Origin: Pseudomonas sp. B21-056
GTDB taxonomy: Bacteria; Pseudomonadota; Gammaproteobacteria; Pseudomonadales; Pseudomonadaceae
DNA: 64,000 bases
Direction of reading: 5' to 3'
Assembly: GCF_026016325.1 (NCBI RefSeq)
Contig: NZ_CP087203.1
Span: 4,650,001 to 4,714,000 of the forward strand
This document shows, in pieces, positions 37,992 to 47,890 of the stretch. The position numbers and the translations under genes were made by a program. Position 1 is the stretch's first letter, and every line of letters begins with the position of its first letter. A model generated the notes under the pieces. It was not told the DNA's origin and ran no database searches. It saw only the letters and a program-made list of their open reading frames with translations.

Positions 37992-38675
37992 TCAGAAACG
38001 CTCGGGGTCTATATCGGCGAAACTCTTCACCGTGAGATGTCCAGTCAACTCCCCCCCCTCCCGAGCCAATCCACACGTAGCCATCCCAGCCCCTTGGGCC
38101 GCATCCAGTTCCTGGACGATGTCCGACAGGAATAGGATCTCGCCCGGCGCTACACCTATGGCCTGGCTGATCCGCTGGTAAGACTGGACCTCGCGCTTGG
38201 GCCCGGAGGTGGTGTCGAAATAGCCGCTGAACAACGGCGACAGGTCGCCAGCCTCGGAACAACCGAAAATCAGCTTCTGCGCCTGGATCGATCCCGATGA
38301 GTACACATAGAGCCCATAGCCCGCCTGGTGCCAGCGCTTGAGGGCCTCTACCGCATCCGGATAAACGTGTCCTTTCAACTGCCCGGCCTGATACCCCTGC
38401 TCCCAGACCATGCCTTGCAACGCCTTGAGTGGCGTGGCCTTGCGGTCTTCGGCAATCCAGCCCAGCAGGATCGCGATGACCCGCTCGACGTCCGCGTCCG
38501 GCTCGCCACTATCCTGGCGCACCGCAGCCAGTTGCTCGGCCACGTCACTCCGCCCGGCATGCTCGCGGACAAACGTCGGCAAATGCTTCGCGGCGTAGGG
38601 AAACAGCACGTCGAAGACGAAACTCACCGCGCTGGTGGTGCCTTCGATGTCGGTGAGTATGGCTTTGATCGACAC
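37992..38675 (-). CDS. mtnC: Enolase-phosphatase E1 MtnC (methionine salvage)
   Basis: 227 aa from GTG 38675, the family length, starting four bases after the mtnD stop with GGAGG nine bases upstream. HAD phosphatase motif I D9-x-E11 ([10 protein letters not shown]); [16 protein letters not shown] is motif II; the conserved K lies in [12 protein letters not shown] and motif III in [15 protein letters not shown]. It enolises and dephosphorylates diketomethylthiopentyl phosphate to the acireductone used by MtnD. Confidence 0.96.
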   Translation of the reverse strand: MSIKAILTDIEGTTSAVSFVFDVLFPYAAKHLPTFVREHAGRSDVAEQLAAVRQDSGEPDADVERVIAILLGWIAEDRKATPLKALQGMVWEQGYQAGQLKGHVYPDAVEALKRWHQAGYGLYVYSSGSIQAQKLIFGCSEAGDLSPLFSGYFDTTSGPKREVQSYQRISQAIGVAPGEILFLSDIVQELDAAQGAGMATCGLAREGGELTGHLTVKSFADIDPERF

Positions 38676-38679
38676 GGGC

Positions 38680-39225
38680 TCAGTCCTCCAGGCGTGGGAA
38701 ACGGCTGGCGATGTCGTCGCCGGTGAACCTGGCGACCCAGCCTTCCGGGTTGTTGAACAGGCGAATGGCAACGAAGTGCGGGTGCTCGCCCATGTCGAAC
38801 CAGTGCGGCGTGCCGGCGGGTACGGAGATCAAATCGTTCTTTTCGCACAACACCGCGTAGACGTAATCATCGATGTGCAGGGTAAACAAGCCACGGCCGG
38901 CAACGAAGAAGCGGACTTCGTCCTCGCCATGACGGTGCTCGTCAAGGAACTTGGCGCGCAGTTCGGCTTTTTGCGGATGATCGCTGTTGAGGCTGATGAC
39001 ATCGACCGTGATGTAGCCACGTTCGGTCATCAGTTGATCGATCTGGGTTTTGTACGCGGCGATGACTTCGTCCTGGGTCGCGCCGGGCTGGATTTTCGTC
39101 GCGGCTTCCCAACGGTCGAAGCGAACGCCCTGCTCGGCCAGGGTCGCGGCGATGTCTTCGAAGTGGGTCAGCACCTTGTTCGGAATGTCGGGACTTGAGA
39201 CGTGATAAACGGACAGGCTGCTCAT
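38680..39225 (-). CDS. mtnD: Acireductone dioxygenase MtnD
   Basis: 181 aa cupin. Metal ligands are H97, H99, E103 ([12 protein letters not shown]) and H141 (GTPHWFDMG). With Fe it makes the ketoacid precursor of methionine plus formate; with Ni it makes methylthiopropionate, CO and formate (family knowledge). Middle gene of mtnBDC, 18 bases after mtnB. Confidence 0.96.
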   Translation of the reverse strand: MSSLSVYHVSSPDIPNKVLTHFEDIAATLAEQGVRFDRWEAATKIQPGATQDEVIAAYKTQIDQLMTERGYITVDVISLNSDHPQKAELRAKFLDEHRHGEDEVRFFVAGRGLFTLHIDDYVYAVLCEKNDLISVPAGTPHWFDMGEHPHFVAIRLFNNPEGWVARFTGDDIASRFPRLED

Positions 39226-39243
39226 GGCAATGGCTCCAGCAAA

Positions 39244-39864
39244 TTAACGGTTCAGGAGTGCGCGGGTTTTCAGCTCGCACTCGAACAGGAACTCGAACGC
39301 CTCGATCTGGCGCAACGCATCGCTCATGCGTGGGCCCCAGGTATACAGACCGTGGCCGCGGATCAGATAACCCACGCAATCGGCATGCTCATCGAGCCAC
39401 GGCTGTGCCTTGGCGGCCAGGCGTGCGATGTTCTGGTCGTTGTCGAAAATCGGCACGCGGACCCGGGACTCGTGGGTCGACACGCCGCTGAAGGCTTTTT
39501 GCAGTTCATAGTCTTCGAAATCGATGAACGCTTCATGGGTCAGGCGCGACAGCACCGTGGCGTTCACCGAGTGGGTGTGCAGCACTGCGCCGATCTCCGG
39601 GCGCCAGCGGTAGAGCTGGGTGTGCAACAGGGTTTCGGCGGACGGTTTCTTGCCCAGTTCCAGGCTGTTGCCGTCCAGATCGGTGGCGAGCACATCGTCG
39701 AGGCCCAGTTGCCCCTTGTGCTTGCCGGATACGGTCAGCAAGGCCTGGTCAGGGCCAAATCGGGTGGAATAATTGCTGCTGGTGGCCGGGGACCAGCCGC
39801 GGCCATACAGAAAACGCCCGGCGTCGATGATTTCCTGGGCGAGCTGTTCACGGGTAAGGCTCAT
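39244..39864 (-). CDS. mtnB: Methylthioribulose-1-phosphate dehydratase MtnB
   Basis: 206 aa class II aldolase/adducin-fold enzyme. Zinc ligands H96 and H98 in IGAVLHTHSVNAT and a later histidine in GYLIRGHGLYTWG; substrate-phosphate residues in GWSPATSSNYS. It dehydrates methylthioribulose-1-phosphate. Its ATG overlaps the end of the MFS gene by four bases. The salvage isomerase mtnA is not in this window. Confidence 0.95.
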   Translation of the reverse strand: MSLTREQLAQEIIDAGRFLYGRGWSPATSSNYSTRFGPDQALLTVSGKHKGQLGLDDVLATDLDGNSLELGKKPSAETLLHTQLYRWRPEIGAVLHTHSVNATVLSRLTHEAFIDFEDYELQKAFSGVSTHESRVRVPIFDNDQNIARLAAKAQPWLDEHADCVGYLIRGHGLYTWGPRMSDALRQIEAFEFLFECELKTRALLNR

Positions 39865-41006
39865 GGCCTGTCCTCTTGCATACGTGTAGCAATGATAACG
39901 GCTGCAGCGAAGGCTGCGAGGCTGGCGATGCTGAAAGTCCAGGTGGCGCCCAGGGCATTCCAGCTATAGCCGGCGTACAACGCGCCCAATGCCCCGCCGG
40001 TGCCGGCCAGCGCCGCATACAGCGCCTGGCCCTGGCCTTGCTGGCGAGCGCCGAAGCTACGTTGCACGAAATGGATGGCAGCGGCGTGAAAGCTGCCGAA
40101 GGTCGCCGCATGCAGCACTTGGGCAAACAGCAGCACCCAGAGAAATTCGGCCAGTGAGCCCAACAGCAGCCAGCGCAGCGCCGCCAGCAGGAAACTCGCC
40201 AGCAATACCCGTCGCACGGAAAACCGCGCCAGGATCCGGCTCATCACCAGGAACACCAGGACTTCAGCCACCACGCCCACGGCCCACAGCACGCCAATCA
40301 CCCCACGGCTGTAACCCAGGCGTTCAAGGTGCAGCGTCAGGAAGGTGTAATACGGCCCGTGGCTCATCTGCATCAGGCCAACGCAAGCATAGAAGGCCAG
40401 CACGCCGGGGTTGCGCAACTGGCGCAGGAATCCGTCGCCCGCCACCCGTGGTCCCTGCACCGGCTGGGCATTGGGCACCCAGAAACTGGCGAGGACGATG
40501 CCACCCATGATCAGCACCAGTGCCAGCGGGTAGATGTCCAGGCTCAGCCATTCGAACAACCGGCCCAGCACGACCACGGCGATGATGAAACCGATGGAGC
40601 CCCACAGGCGGATCTGGCTGTAGCGCGAGGCCTGCGCGCTCAGGTGGGCCAGGGTGATGACTTCGAACTGCGGCAGCACCGCGTGCCAGAAGAACGCGTG
40701 CAACGCCATGACCATCGCCAGCCAGACGTAGCTCTTGTCGAAGAAGATCAGCGAGAAGGTCAGCAACGTACAGACCGCGCCGAACCGCACGATCGCCAGG
40801 CGCCGGCCCGTGTAATCCCCCAGCCAGCCCCAGATGTTCGGCGCCACGCAGCGCATCAGCATGGGGATCGCCACCAGCTCGCCGATGCGCGCCGCGTTGA
40901 ACCCCAGGTGATCGAAATACAGCGCCAGGAACGGCGCCGTCGAACCGAGCAGGGCGAAATAGAACAGATAGAAGCTGGAAAGCCGCCAGTACGGCAGTGC
41001 CGCCAT
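39861..41006 (-). CDS. MFS transporter (HcaT-like) coupled to mtnBDC
   Basis: 381 aa with 12 hydrophobic segments of the MFS_1_like / phenylpropionate-permease type (ALPYWRLSSFYLFYFALLGSTAPFLALYFDHLGFNAARIGEL). Its stop overlaps the mtnB ATG, and aroC lies only 34 bases upstream in the same direction, so an aroC-MFS-mtnBDC transcript is plausible. P. aeruginosa keeps the same order. It may move a salvage intermediate; substrate not known. Confidence 0.9.
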   Translation of the reverse strand: MAALPYWRLSSFYLFYFALLGSTAPFLALYFDHLGFNAARIGELVAIPMLMRCVAPNIWGWLGDYTGRRLAIVRFGAVCTLLTFSLIFFDKSYVWLAMVMALHAFFWHAVLPQFEVITLAHLSAQASRYSQIRLWGSIGFIIAVVVLGRLFEWLSLDIYPLALVLIMGGIVLASFWVPNAQPVQGPRVAGDGFLRQLRNPGVLAFYACVGLMQMSHGPYYTFLTLHLERLGYSRGVIGVLWAVGVVAEVLVFLVMSRILARFSVRRVLLASFLLAALRWLLLGSLAEFLWVLLFAQVLHAATFGSFHAAAIHFVQRSFGARQQGQGQALYAALAGTGGALGALYAGYSWNALGATWTFSIASLAAFAAAVIIATRMQEDRP

Positions 41007-41040
41007 GGTCGTCAGGCCACGGCGGTCGGCAGGTCAGCCA

Positions 41041-42132
41041 TCAAAGCTGACCCAGCACCGGGGTGCCGACCCTTACATCGGCGTTCTGGCCGCGATGGCG
41101 CAGCAGGTGATCCATCAAGACGATGGCCATCATTGCCTCGGCAATCGGCGTGGCACGGATGCCCACGCACGGGTCGTGACGGCCCTTGGTGATGACTTCC
41201 ACCGGGTTGCCCTGGATGTCGATGGAACGCCCCGGCGTGGTAATGCTGGACGTCGGTTTCAAGGCCAGGTGCGCCACGATCGGCTGGCCCGAGGAAATGC
41301 CACCGAGAATGCCGCCGGCGTTGTTGCTGAGGAAACCCTGCGGGGTCAGTTCGTCGCGGTGCTCGGTGCCACGCTGGGCGATGCAGGCGAAACCGGCACC
41401 GATCTCCACGCCTTTCACCGCGTTGATGCTCATCAGCGCATGGGCCAGTTCGGCGTCGAGGCGGTCGAAGATCGGCTCGCCAAGGCCGGGCATCACCCCT
41501 TCGGCCACTACGGTGATCTTCGCGCCGACCGAATCCTGGTCCCGGCGCAGTTGGTCCATGTAGGCCTCGAGCTCCGGTACCTTGTCCGGGTCAGGGCAGA
41601 AGAACGCGTTCTGCTCCACCGAATCCCAGGTCTTGAACGGGATTTCGATAGGGCCCAACTGGCTCATGTAGCCACGGATCACGATGCCCTGGCTGGCCAG
41701 GTACTTCTTGGCGATCGCCCCGGCCGCCACGCGCATCGCGGTTTCCCGGGCCGAACTGCGGCCGCCGCCACGGTAGTCGCGCTCACCGTATTTGTGGTGG
41801 TAGGTGTAGTCGGCGTGGGCCGGGCGGAACAGGTCCTTGATGGCCGAGTAGTCCTTGGACTTCTGGTCGGTGTTGCGGATCAGCAGGCCGATGGCGCAAC
41901 CGGTGGTGCGCCCTTCGAACACCCCGGACAGGATCTCGACTTCATCGGCTTCCTGGCGCTGGGTGGTGTGGCGGCTGGTACCGGGCTTGCGGCGATCCAG
42001 GTCACGCTGCAGGTCCTCCAGGGAAATCTCCAGGCCCGGCGGGCAGCCGTCGACAATGGCGACCAACGCCGGGCCATGGCTTTCGCCCGCGGTGGTGACA
42101 GTGAACAGCTTGCCGTAGGTATTGCCGGACAT
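41041..42132 (-). CDS. aroC: Chorismate synthase AroC
   Basis: 363 aa, usual length for the bacterial monofunctional enzyme. Signatures: [19 protein letters not shown] (about 16-34), the second signature near [20 protein letters not shown], and [11 protein letters not shown] near 300. It uses reduced FMN to convert EPSP to chorismate, the last common aromatic step. First gene of a likely aroC-MFS-mtnBDC unit. Confidence 0.98.
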   Translation of the reverse strand: MSGNTYGKLFTVTTAGESHGPALVAIVDGCPPGLEISLEDLQRDLDRRKPGTSRHTTQRQEADEVEILSGVFEGRTTGCAIGLLIRNTDQKSKDYSAIKDLFRPAHADYTYHHKYGERDYRGGGRSSARETAMRVAAGAIAKKYLASQGIVIRGYMSQLGPIEIPFKTWDSVEQNAFFCPDPDKVPELEAYMDQLRRDQDSVGAKITVVAEGVMPGLGEPIFDRLDAELAHALMSINAVKGVEIGAGFACIAQRGTEHRDELTPQGFLSNNAGGILGGISSGQPIVAHLALKPTSSITTPGRSIDIQGNPVEVITKGRHDPCVGIRATPIAEAMMAIVLMDHLLRHRGQNADVRVGTPVLGQL

Positions 42133-42274
42133 GCAGGGTGCTCCGTGAAATCGCTGAGAAACTCAATCTGGGATTCTTGATGGGCGCCAGTATACGCAGG
42201 CTAACTGCGTAGTTCATCCTCGAACCTTATCGGTGGCTGCCAGTCCAACCGGCACCTTCGCAACCAGTGGCGTG

Positions 42275-43240
42275 ATGATGCTAAACCTGCGTGTCCTGAG
42301 CCTTACCCTGTTCATCGGTCTGTTTTCCAGCCTGGCCCAGGCGACGGTCCTGCTACGGCCGATCAGCCTCGACAGCGGCCACGGGGAACTCTTCGGTTCC
42401 CTGCTGCTGCCCAAATCCGACACACCGGTACCGGTTGTCCTGATCATTTCCGGGTCTGGTCCTACGGATCGCGACGGCAATAACCCCGAGGGCGGACGCA
42501 ATGACAGTCTCAAGCGCCTGGCCTGGGTCCTGGCCAGGCACAACATTGCCAGCGTGCGGTATGACAAGCGCGGCGTGGCTGCCAGCCTGGCCGCGACACC
42601 GGACGAACGCGACCTGAGCGTCGAGGCCTATGTCGCCGATGCCGTGGCCTGGAGCCACAAGCTGGGCGCCGACCCACGGCTGGGCCCGCTGATCCTGCTG
42701 GGCCACAGCGAAGGCGCGTTGATCGCCAGCCTTGCCGCCCCCCAGGCCAACGCGGCAGCGGTCATCTCGGTGGCCGGCAGTGCCCGGCCTATCGACCAGG
42801 TGCTGCGCCAGCAACTGGGCAGCCGCCTGCCTCCAGCGCTGATGTTGCGCAGTAACGAGCTGCTCGACAGCCTCAAGGCCGGTCGCCTCGACGCGAACGT
42901 GCCGGCGCAACTGCAATTCATTTTCCGTCCCAGCGTGCAGCCGTATCTGATCTCGCTGTTCCGCCAGGATCCGGCCCGGGCTTTCGCGGCGCTGAAAGTC
43001 CCGGCCTTGATCATCCAGGGCAGCCATGACATTCAGGTCAGCGTCGATGATGCCCGGCAATTGAAGGCGGCCAAACCCGACGCCGAGCTGGCGCTGATCG
43101 AGGGCATGAACCACGTGATGCGTATCGTGCCCAACGACGAGAAACAACAACTGGCGTCCTATAAAAACCCTGATCTGCCCCTCGCGGCGGCGCTCGGTAC
43201 CCATATCCTGGCTTTTATTGGCTCGATAGCGTCCCGTTAA
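42275..43240 (+). CDS. Exported alpha/beta hydrolase
   Basis: 321 aa from ATG 42275 with a signal peptide (cut after AQA at about 23). An in-frame GTG at 42233 would extend it without support. The catalytic triad is readable: S145 in LGHSEGALIAS, D252 in IQGSHDIQV, H280 in EGMNHVMR. IISGSGPTDRDGNNP supplies the oxyanion strand, and VASLRYDKRG-type VRYDKRGVAAS follows. Substrate unknown; an esterase is likely. Divergent from aroC. Confidence 0.85.
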   Translation: MMLNLRVLSLTLFIGLFSSLAQATVLLRPISLDSGHGELFGSLLLPKSDTPVPVVLIISGSGPTDRDGNNPEGGRNDSLKRLAWVLARHNIASVRYDKRGVAASLAATPDERDLSVEAYVADAVAWSHKLGADPRLGPLILLGHSEGALIASLAAPQANAAAVISVAGSARPIDQVLRQQLGSRLPPALMLRSNELLDSLKAGRLDANVPAQLQFIFRPSVQPYLISLFRQDPARAFAALKVPALIIQGSHDIQVSVDDARQLKAAKPDAELALIEGMNHVMRIVPNDEKQQLASYKNPDLPLAAALGTHILAFIGSIASR

Positions 43241-43339
43241 GCGCTTTTAACCCTCCAGTCCTGGGGAAAACGGCCGATAGACCGGTGTCGGACAGCGCAT
43301 TGGCTGCCGACGAGCCGGCCAGGACAGGATTTCGCCGTT

Positions 43340-44128
43340 ATGACTGAGACTGAAACTTCACCCGACACCACCGCCGAAACGCCCGCCACACCGGCGGTGG
43401 AGCTGCCTTGGGCGGACGTGCAGGCCGAGCACCACAAGATGCTCCGGCTGGCCCCGCTCAAGACGGACCGTGCCACGGGCGCGCGGCCGTTGCGGTTTGT
43501 CGAATTCAGCTACGCCGAGCGCCACAGCAAGGAACGCAGCTTGTTGCGCATGAGCATCCAGTTGCCGGGCCAGCGCGTGCGCAAGGAACAGAATCACCTG
43601 GACGTCTGGGCCGATCACGTCGAAAAACGCCTGCACTTTTCCCCGGACAACCTGCAAATCGAGCCGTTGAACCGCGGCATCGGCCGTTTCCTCGCCGCCC
43701 AGGCCGTTACCTGGGCCAAGAAGCGCTGGTCGAGCTACCGGGTCGACGGCACCGACCTGAGCAACAAGGACGCGCTGAACGAAGACACCCGGCTGCGCCG
43801 CGACCGCTTCCTGCAGGCCCATGGCTTCGAGGTGGTCTATGCCGATGCCCAGCACCTCAAGGGCAGTGTCAAGGATGCCCAGGTCGGTGACCTGAAAGGC
43901 GACTGGAACACCGAAAAGCTGCAGTTCGTGGAAATCCTCGAAGCCGCGCAGATGCTGCAACAAGCCGAGCAGAACCTGGCGGAACAGGAAGTCAAACTCA
44001 AGCAGCAGGAGGAGAAGGTCAACAAGTTCAAGCGCGAAGACACCGGCCTGCGCTTCACCATCACCTGCCTGGTGGCGTTTGCCATGTTCCAGGCGGGCTT
44101 GCTGATCTGGATTGCGACGCGGCACTGA
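43340..44128 (+). CDS. Conserved hypothetical protein with coiled coil and C-terminal membrane anchor
   Basis: 262 aa. The N-terminal 25 residues are Thr/Pro-rich and disordered, followed by a soluble alpha/beta domain (about 25-195; contains FVEFSYAERHSKERSLLRMSIQLPGQRVRKEQNHLDVWADHVEKRLHF). A strong coiled coil follows (about 200-240: EILEAAQMLQQAEQNLAEQEVKLKQQEEKVNKFK), then one transmembrane helix (FTITCLVAFAMFQAGLLIWIA). It is a tail-anchored inner-membrane protein by appearance. Located between the hydrolase and prmB as in P. aeruginosa; function not known. Confidence 0.75.
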   Translation: MTETETSPDTTAETPATPAVELPWADVQAEHHKMLRLAPLKTDRATGARPLRFVEFSYAERHSKERSLLRMSIQLPGQRVRKEQNHLDVWADHVEKRLHFSPDNLQIEPLNRGIGRFLAAQAVTWAKKRWSSYRVDGTDLSNKDALNEDTRLRRDRFLQAHGFEVVYADAQHLKGSVKDAQVGDLKGDWNTEKLQFVEILEAAQMLQQAEQNLAEQEVKLKQQEEKVNKFKREDTGLRFTITCLVAFAMFQAGLLIWIATRH

Positions 44129-44168
44129 GTACCGGGTCTTTTCCGAGGCAATGACTTGGAATACACCT

Positions 44169-44318
44169 GTGGCGAGGGGATTTATCCCCGCTGGGCTGCG
44201 AAGCAGCCCCATGCAGTCTCAACTCAATCTGTCTGAGGCACCGAGTTGCCTGGTTTCAGGGCTGCTTCGCAGCCCAGCGGGGATAAATCCCCTCGCCACA
44301 GATAAATCCCCTCGCCAC
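44169..44318. repeat. Long family-B palindromic element
   Basis: Arms GTGGCGAGGGGATTTATCCC (44169) and its complement ending at 44299, with inner arms GCTGGGCTGCGAAGCAGCCC / GGGCTGCTTCGCAGCCCAGC and a loop of about 55 bases. A duplicated end GATAAATCCCCTCGCCAC follows at 44301-44318. It separates the convergent hypothetical gene and prmB and may end both transcripts. Confidence 0.85.
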
Positions 44319-44338
44319 AAAAGCCTGCCTAAACCGCA

Positions 44339-45247
44339 TTAAACCCGCGAAGCGAACAGCCCCTGATGCTGACGGCACTGTTCGGCGCTGAGCATGAACA
44401 CGCCATGCCCGCCGCGATCAAAATCCAGCCAGGTGAAATCGACTTCGGGGTACAACGCCTCGACATGCACCTGGCTGTTGCCCACTTCGACAATCAGCAG
44501 GCCCTTCTCGGTCAGATGGTCGGCCGCCTCGGCCAGCATCCGGCGAACCAGGTTCAAGCCGTCATCGCCACAGGCCAGACCCAACTCCGGCTCATGCTGG
44601 TATTCCTGGGGCATGTCGGCGAAATCTTCCGCATCAACGTAGGGCGGGTTCGACACGATCAGGTCGAAACGCTGCCCCGGCAGGCCGTCGAAGCCATCGC
44701 CCTGGACGGTGAAGACACGCTCATCGACGCCGTGGCGCTCAATGTTCTGGTTGGCCACTTCCAGCGCTTCGAACGACAGGTCGGTCAGCACCACTTCGGC
44801 TTCCGGAAACTCATAGGCACAGGCGATGCCGATGCAGCCGGAACCGGTGCACAGGTCGAGGATCCGCGCAGGGGCCTGGGCCAGCCAGGGTTCGAAGCGT
44901 TTTTCGATCAGTTCACCGATGGGCGAGCGCGGAATGAGCACACGCTCGTCGACGATGAACGACATCCCGCAGAACCAGGCTTCACCCAACAGGTACGCTG
45001 CCGGGATACGCTCTGCGATACGTCGCTGCAGCAGGCGCTGCACATGGACCAGTTCGTCGTCTTCAAGGCTGCAATCCAGGTAGCTGTCGGCCATTTCCCA
45101 AGGCAGGTGCAGCGCGCCCAACACCAGTTGGCGGGCTTCATCCCACGCGTTGTCGGTGCCGTGGCCGAAGAACAGATCCTCCCCATGGAAACGGCTGACG
45201 GCCCAACGGATATGGTCGCGCAGGGTACGAAGACGGGAAGTGATCAC
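44339..45247 (-). CDS. prmB: Ribosomal protein L3 glutamine methyltransferase PrmB
   Basis: 302 aa SAM-dependent methyltransferase. SAM-binding [10 protein letters not shown] at 131-140; glutamine-binding NPPY at 200-203. The N-terminal helical domain (1-110) is of the PrmB rather than PrmC type ([35 protein letters not shown]). It methylates Gln150 of ribosomal protein L3 in E. coli. Confidence 0.95.
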   Translation of the reverse strand: MITSRLRTLRDHIRWAVSRFHGEDLFFGHGTDNAWDEARQLVLGALHLPWEMADSYLDCSLEDDELVHVQRLLQRRIAERIPAAYLLGEAWFCGMSFIVDERVLIPRSPIGELIEKRFEPWLAQAPARILDLCTGSGCIGIACAYEFPEAEVVLTDLSFEALEVANQNIERHGVDERVFTVQGDGFDGLPGQRFDLIVSNPPYVDAEDFADMPQEYQHEPELGLACGDDGLNLVRRMLAEAADHLTEKGLLIVEVGNSQVHVEALYPEVDFTWLDFDRGGHGVFMLSAEQCRQHQGLFASRV

Positions 45248-45501
45248 AGCGGCAAACTCCAGAAAAAACGACTGGCGAGTCTAACAGCCAAACGCGCCCC
45301 CACCCAAACGTGCCTCAAGGACGACCGAAAAACGCCAGGGCACTCGTAGGACCCTTCCGTTTTTTGTGCCACCCATTGAACAAGACGGGCATCTTGACAA
45401 GGCTGTAGGCCAGCAACGACGGCGCTTGCGATGGAAGCGATTCACAGAACCGCTCAGCCAGAGGAGAATGTCGCAAAAGCCCCACCCGAAGGAGCCCCAG
45501 A

Positions 45502-46092
45502 ATGTCCGTTCCAAAAACGATGTTTCAACTCAGTGGTCGTGGTTACGCGGCGGCCAATCTGAGTCAAGCGACCCTGATCATCATCGATGCCCAGAAAGAA
45601 TACCTCGCCGGCCCCCTGGCCCTGAGTGGCATGGATGCAGCGGTTGCGAACATCAGGCAATTGCTCGGCGCGGCCCGTGCCGCCGGCCGGCCGATCGTGC
45701 ATGTGCGTCACCTGGGCACCCATGGCGGGCTGTTCGATCCACAGGGTGAACGCGGGGAATTCATTCCAGGCCTCGAGCCCCAGGGTGACGAAACCATCAT
45801 CGGCAAGCTGCTGCCCAGCGCCTTCCATGGCACCGAACTGAAAAAGCGCCTGGAAGAGTTCGGCCCACTGGACCTGATCGTCTGCGGTTTCATGAGTCAT
45901 TCCAGTGTCAGCACCACCGTGCGCGCCGCCAAGAACCTGGGTTTTCGCTGCACCCTGGTGGAAGACGCCTGCGCCACCCGCGACCTGCCGCACAAGGGCG
46001 GCGTCCTGAGCGCCGAACACGTGCACCAGACCGAAATGGCGATCATGGCGGACAACTTCGCCACCTTGGCCCTGACCCACGACTTGATCTGA
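45502..46092 (+). CDS. Isochorismatase-like cysteine-hydrolase-family protein with Ser at the Cys position
   Basis: 196 aa. D29 (LIIIDAQKE) and K102 (GDETIIGKLLPSAF) are the usual Asp and Lys. The third position, normally Cys in a pattern like MTHMCVDTTVR, reads MSHSSVSTTVRAA, giving S135. The cis-peptide region VCGFMSHS is otherwise normal. AAGGAG lies upstream of the ATG. The reaction is unclear: it could be isochorismatase-like, where the nucleophile is dispensable, or altered. P. aeruginosa carries a family member at the same locus. Confidence 0.85.
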   Translation: MSVPKTMFQLSGRGYAAANLSQATLIIIDAQKEYLAGPLALSGMDAAVANIRQLLGAARAAGRPIVHVRHLGTHGGLFDPQGERGEFIPGLEPQGDETIIGKLLPSAFHGTELKKRLEEFGPLDLIVCGFMSHSSVSTTVRAAKNLGFRCTLVEDACATRDLPHKGGVLSAEHVHQTEMAIMADNFATLALTHDLI

Positions 46093-46212
46093 CTGCCCCT
46101 CGATGAGCGGCCACTTCCGCCGCTCATCCGCAAAAGCCTCTCATTTGCCTAGCCTCAGGAACAACCCGAACATCTTCCGGTCGAAGGCCGATACCCATTG
46201 AGGAAGGTCGGA

Positions 46213-46533
46213 ATGAAGATATCCGATGGTTTTGACGCACGTCGCTTGCGGCCCAAAGGCCCGAGCAACTGGCGGTTTCGTTTTGGCGCGGCCATCGCGG
46301 CGCTGCTGGCAACACTTGGCGTCCTGCTGGCCATGGCCGGCGCTGCCAGCCTGCTGGGCCGCCCGCCCGCGCTGGGCGATCTGAATGCCACCCCGCTCGG
46401 TTCGGCGATCATTCTGGCCGTGGGCCTTCTTATCCTGTTGCTGGGGGTCTGGCTCTGGCGCCGCTGCCGCCGACGCGCCCGCCAATCCCTGGAGCTGGCC
46501 ATGGCTCCGCACCTGATGAAAAAGCACGACTGA
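46213..46533 (+). CDS. Small two-helix membrane protein
   Basis: 106 aa from ATG 46213 with AGGAAGG upstream; the frame opens five codons earlier at a TTG. N-terminal basic segment RRLRPKGPSNWRFRFG, helix 1 (AAIAALLATLGVLLAMAGAASLL), a short loop, helix 2 (LGSAIILAVGLLILLLGVWLW), then a very basic tail RRCRRRARQ. Both termini are likely cytoplasmic. No known family recognised; it is conserved in position between the isochorismatase-like and smr genes. Confidence 0.7.
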   Translation: MKISDGFDARRLRPKGPSNWRFRFGAAIAALLATLGVLLAMAGAASLLGRPPALGDLNATPLGSAIILAVGLLILLLGVWLWRRCRRRARQSLELAMAPHLMKKHD

Positions 46534-46607
46534 CCCGCCATCCGACGTTTTGTCGCACCCGATCCCGCCGGACTTGGGTAAACTGGCCGGCCTTCGCGGA
46601 GGCTGAC

Positions 46608-47165
46608 ATGCAAGACGACGACTTTTCCCTGTTCAAGAGTGCGATCCAGGGCGTAAAACCGATCAAACACGATCGCGCCGAAACCGGCAAACCCAAAGCC
46701 GATCGCGCACAGATCGCCAAGCTGCGCCAGGCCGCCACCGTGCGCGCCGATGCCACGACCGTGGACGGATTGTCCGATCAGTTCGTGATCGACGTAGGCC
46801 CCGAAGACGAGTTGATGTGGGCACGCGACGGCGTCCAGGAAAGCCAGATGCGCAAGCTGAAGGTCGGCCAGATCCCCTTCGAAGGCAGCCTCGACCTGCA
46901 CGGCATGAGCGTCGAAAAAGCCCGGGAAACCCTCTGGGCCTTCCTCGCCGAAGCGACGAAATTCGAAATCCGCTGCGTGCGCGTCACCCACGGCAAGGCC
47001 GTGCGACTGGACGGCAAGCGGCCGATGATCAAGAGCCACGTCAACACCTGGCTGCGCCAGCACCCCCAAGTGCTGGGCTTCACCTCCTGCCAGGCAAAAC
47101 ACGGCGGCGCCGGAGCGGTGTACGTGATGCTCAAGCGCACCATGATGGAAGGTCGCGACGAGTAG
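46608..47165 (+). CDS. Smr-domain DNA endonuclease family protein
   Basis: 185 aa. The C-terminal Smr domain (about 97-180) contains DLHGMSVEKARETLWAFL, VRVTHGKAVRLDGKRPMIKSHVNTWL and FTSCQAKHGGAGAVYVML. The N-terminal 90 residues are charged. E. coli SmrA has nicking endonuclease activity; newer work links stand-alone Smr proteins to ribosome-collision mRNA cleavage (SmrB). It lies just upstream of folE. Confidence 0.9.
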   Translation: MQDDDFSLFKSAIQGVKPIKHDRAETGKPKADRAQIAKLRQAATVRADATTVDGLSDQFVIDVGPEDELMWARDGVQESQMRKLKVGQIPFEGSLDLHGMSVEKARETLWAFLAEATKFEIRCVRVTHGKAVRLDGKRPMIKSHVNTWLRQHPQVLGFTSCQAKHGGAGAVYVMLKRTMMEGRDE

Positions 47166-47242
47166 CCCTCGATTGCCGAGCTTGCAGCGCCGTGTCCGCC
47201 ACCGTACCCTTGCCCTTTGCGTAAAATCCCACAGGTAGCTTC

Positions 47243-47788
47243 ATGTCTCTGGAACAGAATTACACCGCGATTCTCGGCCAACTGGGCGAGGACGTTTCCC
47301 GCGAGGGCCTGCTCGACACGCCCAAGCGTGCTGCCAAGGCCATGCAGTACCTCTGCCGTGGTTATGAACAGACCCTCGAAGAAGTCACCAACGGTGCCTT
47401 GTTCAGCTCCGACAACAGCGAAATGGTGCTGGTCAAGGACATCGAGTTGTACTCGTTGTGCGAGCATCACCTGCTGCCGTTCATCGGCAAGGCCCATGTG
47501 GCCTACATCCCGAGCGGCAAGGTGCTGGGGCTGTCGAAAGTGGCGCGTATTGTCGACATGTATGCGCGTCGCCTGCAGATCCAGGAAAACCTCAGCCGCC
47601 AGATCGCCGACGCGGTCCAGCAGGTGACCGGCGCCCTGGGCGTGGCGGTGGTGATCGAGGCCAAGCACATGTGCATGATGATGCGCGGTGTGGAAAAGCA
47701 GAACTCTTCGATGATCACCTCGGTGATGCTCGGTGAGTTCCGTGAAAACGCCGCGACCCGCAGCGAGTTCCTCAGCCTCATCAAGTAA
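47243..47788 (+). CDS. folE: GTP cyclohydrolase I FolE
   Basis: 181 aa. Zinc ligands C73, H76 ([10 protein letters not shown]) and C144 ([11 protein letters not shown]). Core [31 protein letters not shown]. It converts GTP to dihydroneopterin triphosphate, the first step of folate synthesis. Ends in a strong terminator 14 bases past the stop. P. aeruginosa has a second folE elsewhere, so this may be one of two copies. Confidence 0.97.
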   Translation: MSLEQNYTAILGQLGEDVSREGLLDTPKRAAKAMQYLCRGYEQTLEEVTNGALFSSDNSEMVLVKDIELYSLCEHHLLPFIGKAHVAYIPSGKVLGLSKVARIVDMYARRLQIQENLSRQIADAVQQVTGALGVAVVIEAKHMCMMMRGVEKQNSSMITSVMLGEFRENAATRSEFLSLIK

Positions 47789-47802
47789 CCTGTCGCTCGA
47801 GA

Positions 47803-47832
47803 AAACCGGCACTGATCGCCGGTTTTTTTTCG
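47803..47832 (+). terminator. Rho-independent terminator of folE
   Basis: AAACCGGC (47803-47810), loop ACTGATC, GCCGGTTT, then a T run (eight T from 47823). Confidence 0.92.
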
Positions 47833-47890
47833 CCTGTGAAAAATCAGGTAAGCTGCGCGCCCTCTTCTTCCCTGCCGCGAGGCTTATACC

